Source: Commensalibacter papalotli
Lineage (GTDB): Bacteria; Pseudomonadota; Alphaproteobacteria; Acetobacterales; Acetobacteraceae
Direction of reading: 5' to 3'
Assembly: GCF_947179115.1 (NCBI RefSeq)
Contig: NZ_CAMXCI010000004.1
Location: 124,001 to 188,000 of the forward strand
DNA length: 64,000 nucleotides
Part shown: positions 16,577 to 25,635 of the stretch, piece by piece
How the letters are laid out: every line of letters starts with the position of its first letter
How positions within the stretch are numbered: the first letter of the stretch is position 1
Translations under genes and position numbers: made by a program
The notes under the pieces: model-generated
Told to the model about the DNA's origin: nothing
What the model saw: the letters and a program-made list of their open reading frames with translations, nothing else
Database searches by the model: none

Positions 16577-17140
16577 ATGCCGTCCTCATTAAATAAAACT
16601 ATTAAACTATTCTTTATGATAATACTTTTAACAATTTATCAAAGTAAAGCGCAAAATATCTTAACCAATAGTAATAACTTATTAAGTTTATCAATTAGCT
16701 GCCCTAATAACCCACAGTGTATCTACTCAGGGCAGGACTTATTTCCTGTCACAACAAAAATTATCAACAATTCCAATCAAAATTTAGAAATTCCTCTAGA
16801 GGCTATAAAATATTTTTTAACAACTTCTTATTTGAAGAATACTCAAACTGGCACAATTGTTGGCAATTTTGTTCCACCAGGTATATTTATACCAGAGTTA
16901 TTACAACAATTAACACTTCTTCCCGCTCATACTGAAATTATTATGACAGGAAACTATACAAAAAAATATTTAAAGCATATCTTTAACAAAGAAAGTACTA
17001 ACCAAATAACACTCTATAAATCAATGATTGTTTATATTCATTACCAAGGATCAAAAGAACCCATAGGCACTTATAAAAATGGGAAATTTGAACCTAAACG
17101 ATTTATATTAAAAGCAGAAAGGATTATTACAAAAAAATAA
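16577..17140 (+). CDS. Exported hypothetical protein, candidate cognate immunity protein
   Basis: A 187-residue protein with a signal peptide (KLFFMIILLTIYQSKAQ). The mature part looks all-beta (LSLSISCPNNPQCIYSGQ, LLPAHTEIIMTGNYTKKYL) and contains two cysteines close together. It begins 3 bases after the metalloprotease stop codon, with GGGA as ribosome site. A periplasmic, Ig- or chagasin-like inhibitor that protects the producer from the protease next door is a plausible role, by analogy with periplasmic immunity proteins of secreted effectors. No family is recognised, so this is context-based inference only. Confidence 0.6.
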   Translation: MPSSLNKTIKLFFMIILLTIYQSKAQNILTNSNNLLSLSISCPNNPQCIYSGQDLFPVTTKIINNSNQNLEIPLEAIKYFLTTSYLKNTQTGTIVGNFVPPGIFIPELLQQLTLLPAHTEIIMTGNYTKKYLKHIFNKESTNQITLYKSMIVYIHYQGSKEPIGTYKNGKFEPKRFILKAERIITKK

Positions 17141-17187
17141 ACAAGATTTACAACCAAAGATTTAGATCGGATTAAAATTAATACAAT

Positions 17188-17242
17188 AAAAGCCCCTGTT
17201 ACCTCTGTAATCATACAGCAGATAAATGGGGAGCTTTTTTAA
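17188..17242. terminator. Probable terminator between the protease operon and serS
   Basis: AAAAGCCCC and GGGGAGCTTTTTT can pair with one bulge around an inner CTGT/ACAG hairpin, ending in a T run on the plus strand. It lies between convergent genes. The stem is imperfect. Confidence 0.5.
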
Positions 17243-17245
17243 ATT

Positions 17246-18526
17246 CTAGCCGATTTTCTCAATGCCACCCATATATGGACGCAACACTTCTGGAACGGTA
17301 ATGCTGCCATCTGCGTTTTGGTAATTTTCCATCACAGCAACCAACGCACGCCCCACTGCAACGCCAGAGCCATTTAAGGTATGCACGAATTCAGGGGAAA
17401 CTTTTTTACCTTCCTCTGCTTTTGGACGGAAACGGGCATTCATACGACGGGCTTGAAATGCGTTTGTATTCGAACACGAAGAAATCTCACGCCAAGCCTG
17501 TTGCCCTGGCAACCAAACCTCTAAATCCCAAGTTTTCGCTGCACCAAATCCTGTATCTCCAGAACAAAGCAAAATACGACGATACGGCAATCCCAATCTT
17601 TCCAGCACCGTTTCCGCACATCTTGTCATGCGTTCATGTTCAGCTTCACTTTCGTCTGGGGTCGTAATGCTGACCATTTCCACTTTGTAAAACTGATGCT
17701 GACGAATTAACCCACGCGTATCTTTTCCCGCAGCCCCAGCTTCACTTCTGAAACACGCAGACACAGCAGTCCTACGAATAGGCAGTTCTTCCACAGAAAT
17801 CAATTCATCCGCTTGCATTGCCGTCAAAGGAACTTCCGCTGTGGGAATCAACCAGCGACCATCGGTTGTACAAAAAGACTGATCGCCAAATTTAGGCAAT
17901 TTATCCGTATTATACATGGTTTGTTCATTGACCAACAAAGGAACAATATGCTCTTCATAGCCATGCTCACCCGTGTGTAAATCCAACATAAACTGACTTA
18001 ACGCACGATCCAAACGTGCCAGTGCCCCTTTTAAAATACTAAACCGCGCGCCAGAAAGTTTAGAAGCCACAGTAAAATCCATCATGCCTAGTTTTTCACC
18101 AAGGTCAAAATGTTGTAGAGGCGTAAAACCTAAATCTTTGGGCTCCCCCCACTGATGAATAACAATATTATCATTCTCATCCGCACCAACAGGAACTTCC
18201 TGTGCTAAACGGTTTGGAAGGCTGGCAAGAATTTCAAAAATCTTCGCATCCAACGCATCTGCTTTGCTTTGAATGGTTTCCAACTCTGTGCGCAATGCGA
18301 TTGCTTGGGCTTCTAGGTCAGCACTATCTTGTTTATCACGTTTTAACTGTCCAATTTGCTTGGATAAGTTGTTACGATCTGCTTGTTTAGTATGAAGCTC
18401 ATTTAACAAAACACGGCGTTCTTCGTCATAAGAAAGCAATTCTTGACTGACGGGAGGTAACCCTCGACGTGCTAAATCCTGATCAAAAGCCGTTGGGTCA
18501 GCGCGTAGCGCACGAAAATCATGCAT
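17246..18526 (-). CDS. serS: Seryl-tRNA synthetase
   Basis: A 426-residue class II synthetase charging tRNA-Ser, and the source of Ser-tRNA-Sec where present. The N-terminal 110 residues form the long antiparallel coiled-coil tRNA arm. The catalytic core has motif 2 (FRSEAGAAGKDTRGLIR then HQFYKVEM) and motif 3 (NGSGVAVGRALVAVMENYQ). Its ATG overlaps the tatC stop by one base (TAATG), so it is translationally coupled to tatC as last gene of the scp-tat-serS operon. Confidence 0.97.
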   Translation of the reverse strand: MHDFRALRADPTAFDQDLARRGLPPVSQELLSYDEERRVLLNELHTKQADRNNLSKQIGQLKRDKQDSADLEAQAIALRTELETIQSKADALDAKIFEILASLPNRLAQEVPVGADENDNIVIHQWGEPKDLGFTPLQHFDLGEKLGMMDFTVASKLSGARFSILKGALARLDRALSQFMLDLHTGEHGYEEHIVPLLVNEQTMYNTDKLPKFGDQSFCTTDGRWLIPTAEVPLTAMQADELISVEELPIRRTAVSACFRSEAGAAGKDTRGLIRQHQFYKVEMVSITTPDESEAEHERMTRCAETVLERLGLPYRRILLCSGDTGFGAAKTWDLEVWLPGQQAWREISSCSNTNAFQARRMNARFRPKAEEGKKVSPEFVHTLNGSGVAVGRALVAVMENYQNADGSITVPEVLRPYMGGIEKIG

Positions 18527-19317
18527 TATTCATCCTCCTCTGAGTGTTTTGGCTCTACTAAACGAGCGGAAAATATAGAAACTTCATATAAAATAATTAG
18601 CGGAATCGCCAATGAAACTTGAGTAATTACATCAGGCGGGGTCAAAACAGCCGCAATAATAAATGCAATCACATAGGCGTATCTTCTGAACTTTTTTAAT
18701 TTTTGAGATGTAACAAATCCTACTTTAGCCATCAAGGTCAATAGTACAGGCAATTCAAATGCAATGCCAAAGGCCAAGATCAATCGTGTCACTAAACTAA
18801 GGTACTCCGAGACTTTAGCCTGTAATTCAATATGCATTGCTGCATTCCCTGAACCACTTACTTGAAACGATAAAAAGAACTTCCAAGCCAAAGGAAAAAC
18901 AAAGAAATAAGCAAGGCTAGCCCCAAGCAAGAATAAAATCGGCGTTGCAATTAAAAAAGGAGCAAAAACTTTCTTTTCTTTTTTATATAATCCTGGCGCA
19001 ATATAAACCCATGCTTGAATAGCAATCATCGGAAAAGATAGAAAAGTAGCGCCAAAAAATGCGACTTTGATATAAGTAAAAAAAGCTTCATACAAAGCAG
19101 TATAAATCATTTGTGGTTGTTGGCCATCTGCACGCATTGCACTTTCTAAAGGATGTGCCAAAAACAAATAAATTTCTTGGGAAAAATGATAACAAATCGC
19201 AAAAGTCACTAAAAACGTCCCAATACACCACATCAAGCGACGGCGCAGTTCAACGAAATGCTCCATCAAAGGCATGGCTTTGTCGTTTAATCCTTCTGCT
19301 TGCTCTTGATCGCTCAT
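18526..19317 (-). CDS. tatC: Twin-arginine translocase subunit TatC
   Basis: A 263-residue six-helix inner-membrane protein that binds twin-arginine signal peptides. Diagnostic features are MEHFVELRRRLMW near the N-terminus, the Glu/Phe-rich loops, and FAFGIAFELPVLL-type helix 5 (AFGIAFELPVLLTLMAKVG), then RRYAYVIAFIIAAVLTPPD. I chose the ATG at 19317, which overlaps the tatB TGA as ATGA; an in-frame ATG at 19323 gives two more residues. It provides the export route for the Tat-signal flavoprotein at 54974. Confidence 0.95.
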   Translation of the reverse strand: MSDQEQAEGLNDKAMPLMEHFVELRRRLMWCIGTFLVTFAICYHFSQEIYLFLAHPLESAMRADGQQPQMIYTALYEAFFTYIKVAFFGATFLSFPMIAIQAWVYIAPGLYKKEKKVFAPFLIATPILFLLGASLAYFFVFPLAWKFFLSFQVSGSGNAAMHIELQAKVSEYLSLVTRLILAFGIAFELPVLLTLMAKVGFVTSQKLKKFRRYAYVIAFIIAAVLTPPDVITQVSLAIPLIILYEVSIFSARLVEPKHSEEDE

Positions 19318-19874
19318 AACCATCTCTGTTCTTTGTATTTGGAAATATGCGGTGGAATCATCGCAGGGGATGGTGGGGCTGCTCGCCTTACCTGTACTCT
19401 TTGTGCGACAGATGGGGGAAAGAATACTGGGGCTGGATCAGATTTTTCCAATGCTTCGTAATCAATATTTTCTTCTTTTTGCCAATCATCGTGAATGTCC
19501 TCAATCGTGCCTGGGATAGGTTTTATTTCCCCTTGAGCAACTTCTGAATAATCCGTGGCGGGAGAGCTCATCGCAGTTTCAGAAAAAGGAGAATCTCGTA
19601 ATGTATTTTGCAAAGAACCATCCCGATCAATAGCGTTTAAAATGGCCCCTTTAACATTTAAATTTCGAAGTTGTAATAACTGATTTTTGGCTTCTTTTAA
19701 GTCAGGATCTTTAATAACCTCATCCACTTGGCTGTGAAATTCACTTGCCATTTTACGACATTTCTTGATCATATCAGAAAGCCACTTTAATATTTTGGGA
19801 AAATCTTTTGGGCCAATAAAAACCATACTGACCACACCAATCAATAAGATCTCTGCCCAGGAAAAACCAAACAT
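19314..19874 (-). CDS. tatB: Twin-arginine translocase subunit TatB
   Basis: A 186-residue protein with the TatB N-terminus MFGFSWAEILLIGVVSMVFI (including Glu8) followed by GPKDFPKIL and an amphipathic helix. Its C-terminal half is Pro/Ala/Glu-rich and poorly ordered. TatB pairs with TatC in the receptor complex. It overlaps tatC by 4 bases. In many alphaproteobacteria tatA lies between scpB and tatB; only 100 bases without a tatA-like frame separate them here. Confidence 0.9.
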   Translation of the reverse strand: MFGFSWAEILLIGVVSMVFIGPKDFPKILKWLSDMIKKCRKMASEFHSQVDEVIKDPDLKEAKNQLLQLRNLNVKGAILNAIDRDGSLQNTLRDSPFSETAMSSPATDYSEVAQGEIKPIPGTIEDIHDDWQKEENIDYEALEKSDPAPVFFPPSVAQRVQVRRAAPPSPAMIPPHISKYKEQRWL

Positions 19875-19974
19875 CGTTTCTTTCGACCCCTTAACCCATC
19901 CATTTCATCGTGATGAAATCTCTTACCCTTATTCTTCTATACGGTTTCTGATCAGAAAATCCAAAAGAATTCGA

Positions 19975-20547
19975 TCAATCTTGTGAAGTTTGATAGGGAA
20001 TATCTGCAAATAGCTCTTCTTTCTTCGGTAAGTCACTCAATTCATTTAATCCTAAATAGCTCAAAAACTCTTGTGTTGTGCCCCACAAGGTTGGACGACC
20101 AGGCACTTGTTTGTGTCCACAGGGTTTAACCAAAGCACTTTCTAATAAACTATCCAAAATATTTTGACCCAAACTTACACCACGAATATGTTCTATGTCC
20201 GCACGCGTACATGGTTGATGATAAGCAATAATGGATAGAGTCTCCATTGCAGCTCTTGATAATCTCTTAGGTTTATTAATTACTTTTACCAAAAATGGCG
20301 CATATTCTTGGGCTGTACGAAACTGCCACCCTCCTGCTATCTGATATAACCGAAAACCTTTATTGGCATAATCTTGTTGTAAACGCCCCAACAATAGTCG
20401 CAGCTCAACCGAGAACTCTGTCATATCATCAGCAGAAATTCCATTTTTTTTCAAAAGCTCAATCATTATTTTCTCTGTTACTGGTTCTGATTGAGAAAAA
20501 ATAAAAGCTTCAAGAATTTCTTTATATTGCGTAGGGATTAGGCTCAT
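19975..20547 (-). CDS. scpB: Segregation and condensation protein B
   Basis: A 190-residue winged-helix protein of the SMC-ScpAB condensin. Typical blocks are ALIFSQSEPVTEK-like ILEAFIFSQSEPVTEK, GWQFRTAQEYAPFL, LSRAAMETLSIIAYHQP, TRADIEHIRGV and GRPTLWGTTQEFLSYLGL. It overlaps the end of scpA by 4 bases, indicating translational coupling and complex formation. Confidence 0.95.
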   Translation of the reverse strand: MSLIPTQYKEILEAFIFSQSEPVTEKIMIELLKKNGISADDMTEFSVELRLLLGRLQQDYANKGFRLYQIAGGWQFRTAQEYAPFLVKVINKPKRLSRAAMETLSIIAYHQPCTRADIEHIRGVSLGQNILDSLLESALVKPCGHKQVPGRPTLWGTTQEFLSYLGLNELSDLPKKEELFADIPYQTSQD

Positions 20548-21383
20548 GATTCGTTTTCTTTTTCAATTATGGAATTTGTTTCATATTTCCTAAGTTGAAT
20601 CCGACCAAATTGTTCCTGTTGATTCAATTGTATTTGTCCATCTTTTGCTAATTCTAACCCAGCCAATAACGTTCCACTCCAAGCAGCTTTAACTTGGCGA
20701 GAAACCATTTCTGGCGTCGTATCATTTTGTTGCAAAGATGTATAACTAGGCAAAAATGCATCCAATACATGCCAACCAGGCACATGACTTTGCCCCAAAA
20801 GCCGTTTTAACCGAGATAATGCATCACGCACTGTCCAAAAGTTAAAAGATCGCAATCGCCACGCTTTCTTTTTTGACTTTCTACGCGCAACCCCTACATA
20901 AGCACCCATAAAACGCGAAATATCTAAAACAACGCCAGAAGTATCAATTTCAGTATGGTTTTCATAAAACCCACGAACAAAAACTTCACTGCCCAACAAA
21001 GGGCGCTCACTCATCCATTTAGCTGCCTGATTAATACGTTCAAGCTCTTCTAAACGTTCTTGCAAGATATCAACCGCTTGTTCTGTCTCCTCACCTTCGA
21101 CAGGTTTTTCAGGAAGTAACAAACAAGATTTTAACCATGCCAACCAAGCCGCCATTACCAACCAATCTGCAGCCAATTCTAAACGAATTTTTCGTGCAGA
21201 TTCAATAATTTCTAAATATTGCTCAACGAGTTGTAAAATAGAAATTTTCGCAAGATCGACTTTTTGTGTTCGCGCCAGTTGTAACAACAGATCCAAAGGC
21301 CCTTCAAAGCCATCTAGATGTACAACAAAGGATTCAGTTTCCTGAATCCTTTGTTCCAATTCGATATCAACCAATTCTGACAT
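20544..21383 (-). CDS. scpA: Segregation and condensation protein A
   Basis: A 279-residue kleisin that bridges the SMC heads with ScpB. The N-terminal helix region has FVVHLDGFEGPLDLLLQLAR and QKVDLAKISILQLVEQYL, followed by LAADWLVMAAWLAWLKSCLLLP, all family hallmarks. The C-terminal winged helix is less conserved. It is followed directly by scpB and preceded by a SPOR-domain gene 15 bases upstream. Confidence 0.95.
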   Translation of the reverse strand: MSELVDIELEQRIQETESFVVHLDGFEGPLDLLLQLARTQKVDLAKISILQLVEQYLEIIESARKIRLELAADWLVMAAWLAWLKSCLLLPEKPVEGEETEQAVDILQERLEELERINQAAKWMSERPLLGSEVFVRGFYENHTEIDTSGVVLDISRFMGAYVGVARRKSKKKAWRLRSFNFWTVRDALSRLKRLLGQSHVPGWHVLDAFLPSYTSLQQNDTTPEMVSRQVKAAWSGTLLAGLELAKDGQIQLNQQEQFGRIQLRKYETNSIIEKENES

Positions 21384-21398
21384 CAGCTAATAAAATCA

Positions 21399-22415
21399 TT
21401 AATATGCAATAGTACAAGCAACACCTTTTGCTTTTAACTGAGCGCAAACGCTGCTGACTTGTGCTTTTGAAGTCAATCCTTTAACACGCAAACGATAAAC
21501 AGCACTTCCATTTACTTCGGCTTTTTGAATAGAAGGAGAATATTTTCCCAAGATTTCAGGTGCTTTTTTCTTCAATGTTTGCCATTGTTGTTGTGCTGCA
21601 TCATGAGATTTCAAAGATGCTAATTGCAAGCCAAATTTACCAGATGAAGCCTGATGAGCCTCGGCTTTTTTGGTTGTTTTTTTAGGCTCTACTTTCTTAG
21701 GTTCAGATTTTTTAGGCTCTGTTGCACGATGGGTTTGTTGATGTTTAGGATGCGCTGTATGCTTTGGAGTTTCCTCGGCCCCCTCATTACTTCCCCCTAT
21801 ATTAGATGAAGCTGATGGCACCGTTGTTGTATTATTGCTCGAATGCGTTTCAGATGGTGCTGTTGCGGTAGGTGGTGTAGGACGATTATACTGATCTGCC
21901 AATGCTTGAGGATTTGCTTGTTCTGGCCCCGATGCTAACCCTGGTTGTCCATTTGGTGCGCCACCATTATTTAAAGCATTCTCACCAATTCCCATACCAA
22001 TAGTTTCAACATTTCCTGTGCTAACTGGTTTTACCTTGGCGACCTCTGCAGGAGGTTCAAAAACAGGAACTCCTTTATTTGATGAATTCAAGAACATCCA
22101 CCCACCAATAAAGATCACCAATATTGCGCCAACGCCCCCAGCAGCATAAGCTAAACGGCGTGTTGCATTCCCATCGCTACTTCCACCACCAAAAGCATTC
22201 ATAAATCCAAAACGTAATGGTTTTCTGCGATCATAATCTTGATCACCGTAGTCTTCTTCATCCTCATCATCATGATATCGGGACGTCATACGTTCACGAT
22301 CATTATAAACACGTTGATCAGGATGAGGAGAGCGATTATTTCCCCCATCATCCAAAGAATCTTCATCAAAAAAAGATTTTCTTTTTGAAGGGTCTGGTGA
22401 ATTTGGATCTATCAT
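21399..22415 (-). CDS. SPOR-domain cell-envelope protein
   Basis: A 338-residue bitopic inner-membrane protein. A charged N-terminal cytoplasmic segment (about 90 residues, Asp/Arg/Tyr-rich) precedes one transmembrane helix (VGAILVIFIGGWMFL). A long Pro/Thr/Lys/His-rich periplasmic linker with PKKxEPKK repeats follows. The last 75 residues form a SPOR domain (GKFGLQLASLKSHDAAQQQW, then RLRVKGLTSKAQVSSVCAQL), which binds denuded glycan at the division septum. It overlaps the argS stop by 4 bases. Placement between argS and scpA is common in alphaproteobacteria. Division role is inferred from the family. Confidence 0.88.
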   Translation of the reverse strand: MIDPNSPDPSKRKSFFDEDSLDDGGNNRSPHPDQRVYNDRERMTSRYHDDEDEEDYGDQDYDRRKPLRFGFMNAFGGGSSDGNATRRLAYAAGGVGAILVIFIGGWMFLNSSNKGVPVFEPPAEVAKVKPVSTGNVETIGMGIGENALNNGGAPNGQPGLASGPEQANPQALADQYNRPTPPTATAPSETHSSNNTTTVPSASSNIGGSNEGAEETPKHTAHPKHQQTHRATEPKKSEPKKVEPKKTTKKAEAHQASSGKFGLQLASLKSHDAAQQQWQTLKKKAPEILGKYSPSIQKAEVNGSAVYRLRVKGLTSKAQVSSVCAQLKAKGVACTIAY

Positions 22416-24214
22416 CTCATTTCCTCTACTGGTTCAACACCTAAAATCATCATTGCAGAACGAATAACACAAGCTGTAGCTTCTACCAACGCCAATCTTG
22501 CTTTTGTTCCTGACAAGTCATCTTCTTGAATAAATCGTAATGTAGCATCATCTCGCCCTGCATTCCACAGCGCATGAAAATCTGCTGCTACTTCCATTAA
22601 ATAATAAGCTATACGGTGTGGCTCTCTAACCAAAGCTGCACTTTCAACAATTCTGGACCACTGAGCCAACCGACGCATTAATGATAGCTCTGCACTACTT
22701 TGTAAGTTCGTTAAAGCTTGCTGAGCCAACATAGCGGGCTTAACCGCATCTGCCCCAAGAGTTTCAACCGCTGAGCGCAATACAGAACGACAACGAGCAT
22801 GCGCATATTGCACATAAAATACAGGATTATCCCGTGTTTGTGCAATCACTTGTTCAAGGTCAAAATTCATTTGTGCATCAGACTTACGGGTAAGCATTGT
22901 AAATCGCACAGCATCTTTGCCTACTTCATCAATCAAATCACGCAGCGTAATAAAAGTTCCAGCACGTTTTGACATCTTAACGACTTCGCCATTACGTACT
23001 ACACGTACAATTTGACAAAGCACCACTTCAAAATCAACAGGATTTTGATCGGTTAACGCTTTAATCGCCGCACGCATTCGGGGTACATAGCCCCCATGAT
23101 CTGCTCCCCAAATGTCGATTAAGATCTTGGCACCGCGTTCAATTTTATCGTAATGATAGCCAATATCATTGGCAAAATAAGTTGCTGTTCCATCGGACTT
23201 ACGTAAAGGACGATCAACATCATCCCCATATTCTGTTGATTTAAATAAAGTTTGTGGGCGCTGTTCCCAGTCTTCAATGACTTTACCTTTGGGGGGTTCC
23301 AGAACACCCGTATAAAGCAAGCCTTTATCTGTTAAAATCTTTAATGCTTGATCTGCTTTACCTGAACTTAAAATAGAGCGCTCTGATACGAACACTTCCT
23401 GATGTACACCTAACGCGTCCAAATCTTGACGAATACTGCTCATCATTTGTTCAAGCACACATTCTTTCACAATATCAAACCAGGTGGGTAAAGGTTGTGC
23501 ATCTGTACCTTGTAATAAAGCATCACCATGTTTTTTAACTAAAACCCGCCCTACTTCAACCAAATAGTCGCCTTGATATTGCAACCCTGATGCCATATAG
23601 GTTTTGAATTTTTCTTCGAATGCCTCGGCTGATAAATCCTGACCCAAAGCTTGTAAATAACGCCAATAAGCAGCCCAAGTTAGCGCCACCACTTGAGTGC
23701 CTGCATCATTAATGTAATATTCTTTGGTAACGTCGAACCCTGCTTTTGCCATTAAATTAGCCAAAACATCACCGACCACAGCTCCCCTGCAATGCCCAAC
23801 ATGCATTGGTCCTGTAGGATTGGCAGAAACATATTCAATATTTACCATTGTTCCTTGGCCAATTTGGCTAGCACCAAAAGATTCGCCAGTCTGTAATATC
23901 GTCGAAACTAAATTTTGAAAAACAGAAGCCGTAATCTTTAAATTAACAAACCCAGGACCCGCAGGCTCGGCATATTCTATTCCATCGACTTGTTTTAAAT
24001 AATCCGCCAACTCCTGAGCAAGTTCCTGAGGGCGACGTTTAACCGCTTTGGCAATAATCAAAGCCGCGTTGGTCGCCATATCTCCATGAGCAGGATCTTT
24101 GGTCGGGGTCAGCTCAACACGTTCCAATAACGCTTCGGGTAAATCAGGCACGCTCTGCCGCAAGGCCTGTAATACATATTGGCGGAAGAAAACGTACAGA
24201 TTATGGTCAATCAT
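22412..24214 (-). CDS. argS: Arginyl-tRNA synthetase
   Basis: A 600-residue class I synthetase that needs tRNA-Arg for activation. It has the N-terminal additional domain, the HIGH-type signature GPMHVGHCRGAVVGD, and KMSKRAGTFITLRDLIDEVG in place of KMSKS. The C-terminal helical anticodon-binding domain ends the protein. Length and order are typical. It begins the argS-SPOR-scpA-scpB-tatB-tatC-serS run and lies 100 bases after dgt on the same strand. Confidence 0.97.
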   Translation of the reverse strand: MIDHNLYVFFRQYVLQALRQSVPDLPEALLERVELTPTKDPAHGDMATNAALIIAKAVKRRPQELAQELADYLKQVDGIEYAEPAGPGFVNLKITASVFQNLVSTILQTGESFGASQIGQGTMVNIEYVSANPTGPMHVGHCRGAVVGDVLANLMAKAGFDVTKEYYINDAGTQVVALTWAAYWRYLQALGQDLSAEAFEEKFKTYMASGLQYQGDYLVEVGRVLVKKHGDALLQGTDAQPLPTWFDIVKECVLEQMMSSIRQDLDALGVHQEVFVSERSILSSGKADQALKILTDKGLLYTGVLEPPKGKVIEDWEQRPQTLFKSTEYGDDVDRPLRKSDGTATYFANDIGYHYDKIERGAKILIDIWGADHGGYVPRMRAAIKALTDQNPVDFEVVLCQIVRVVRNGEVVKMSKRAGTFITLRDLIDEVGKDAVRFTMLTRKSDAQMNFDLEQVIAQTRDNPVFYVQYAHARCRSVLRSAVETLGADAVKPAMLAQQALTNLQSSAELSLMRRLAQWSRIVESAALVREPHRIAYYLMEVAADFHALWNAGRDDATLRFIQEDDLSGTKARLALVEATACVIRSAMMILGVEPVEEMR

Positions 24215-24314
24215 ATAAAAACTATCTTTCTCACAAGCAAGGAAACTTTCTTATCTATTTACCGAACCCTCGGCAAAAAAGCCATTCTAACTTTTAATTT
24301 ATCGCAGAAAAATT

Positions 24315-25499
24315 TTAAGCCAATATCGCAAGATCTGTCAGGCGTTGATATTCCTCCATAGCGTAACGATCTGTCATTCCTGCAATATAGTCAACAACAA
24401 CACGCAATGCACCTGATTTTTGCTTTCTTTCCTGAGCTTTTTCTAATCGTCTTTGCCATTCTGTTGGCAATAAATCCATATTTTCAGATAATATTGTAAA
24501 AAGTTCGTAAACTAACTTTTGTCCCTTTCGACTCATTCGATTGACGCGCCAATGATAATAGAGGTTTTTGTACAAAAATTGACGAATCTGTTGATTGGCT
24601 TGTCCTACCTCTGGACTGAATTGTACCACTCCCATTTGTGCATAGCGAATATCATCTGAATTTTTAGGATTAAGCTCTTTTAAATTTAATAATGTTTGTT
24701 TTTTTAAATCACTAACCAATAAGTCAATCACCCTCCTAATCATTTCATGACGCAACCGATTATCACGATGCTCTATTACCGTAATGTCTTGCATCACTTT
24801 TTGAGCCTTGTACAAGGCCTCACCAACTATGGGTAGATCTTTTAACTCATTAAATTGTAATAACCCTGCCCGCAAACCATCATCCAGATCATGACTATGA
24901 TAGGCTATATCATCCGATATAGACGCAATTTGTGCTTCAATAGAGGCATAGCTGGTTATCTCCAAAGGATAATATTGATCATAAGCTTTTAAATAAGGAT
25001 CAGGATTTAACACTGGGCCATTATGCTTTGCCAAACCTTCAAGGCTCTCCCATGTTAAATTAAGACCATCGAAAGCTACATAACGTTGTTCTAAACGTGT
25101 TACTTGACGCAACGATTGGTCGTTATGACTGAACCCATTATAGTCTTTCATACCTTCTTGTAAGGCATACTCGCCAGCATGACCAAAAGGCGGATGCCCC
25201 AAATCATGGGCCAGTGCCAAACATTCTGTTAAATCTTCATTTAATCGTAATGCTCTGGCAATTGAGCGTGCAATTTGTGCAACTTCCAAAGAGTGGGTTA
25301 AGCGTGTACGAAAAAAATCACCTTCATGATTTACAAAAACTTGCGTTTTATATTGCAACACACGAAATGCCGTTGAGTGAATAACGCGATCACGATCCCT
25401 TTGCCAAGGCGTACGCCCTGATGAAGATTCTGCCTCTGGATATAATCGTCCTCTGGCGGTTGCTTCTTGCACCGCATAAACAGCCAAATCCATGTTCAT
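24315..25499 (-). CDS. dgt: Deoxyguanosinetriphosphate triphosphohydrolase-like protein
   Basis: A 394-residue HD-superfamily dNTPase that hydrolyses dGTP or other dNTPs to nucleoside and tripolyphosphate. The HD ligands are seen in FFRTRLTHSLEVAQIARSI, LALAHDLGHPPFGHAGEYAL and ISDDIAYHSHDLDDGLRAG. The shorter type-2 length (about 390-400 residues) is the common alphaproteobacterial form, generally next to argS as here. It is divergent from xth. Confidence 0.93.
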   Translation of the reverse strand: MNMDLAVYAVQEATARGRLYPEAESSSGRTPWQRDRDRVIHSTAFRVLQYKTQVFVNHEGDFFRTRLTHSLEVAQIARSIARALRLNEDLTECLALAHDLGHPPFGHAGEYALQEGMKDYNGFSHNDQSLRQVTRLEQRYVAFDGLNLTWESLEGLAKHNGPVLNPDPYLKAYDQYYPLEITSYASIEAQIASISDDIAYHSHDLDDGLRAGLLQFNELKDLPIVGEALYKAQKVMQDITVIEHRDNRLRHEMIRRVIDLLVSDLKKQTLLNLKELNPKNSDDIRYAQMGVVQFSPEVGQANQQIRQFLYKNLYYHWRVNRMSRKGQKLVYELFTILSENMDLLPTEWQRRLEKAQERKQKSGALRVVVDYIAGMTDRYAMEEYQRLTDLAILA

Positions 25500-25635
25500 T
25501 ACGCTTTCAGTTTTTTACATTATCAAGAAAAAATCATGATGTCATATAATAATCATGATATAATTCTTTGACATAGTAAAATTCTTTGTGCCTATTATTC
25601 AATTAAGAAACACTTTTATTTTAAGGTTCGTTTTA

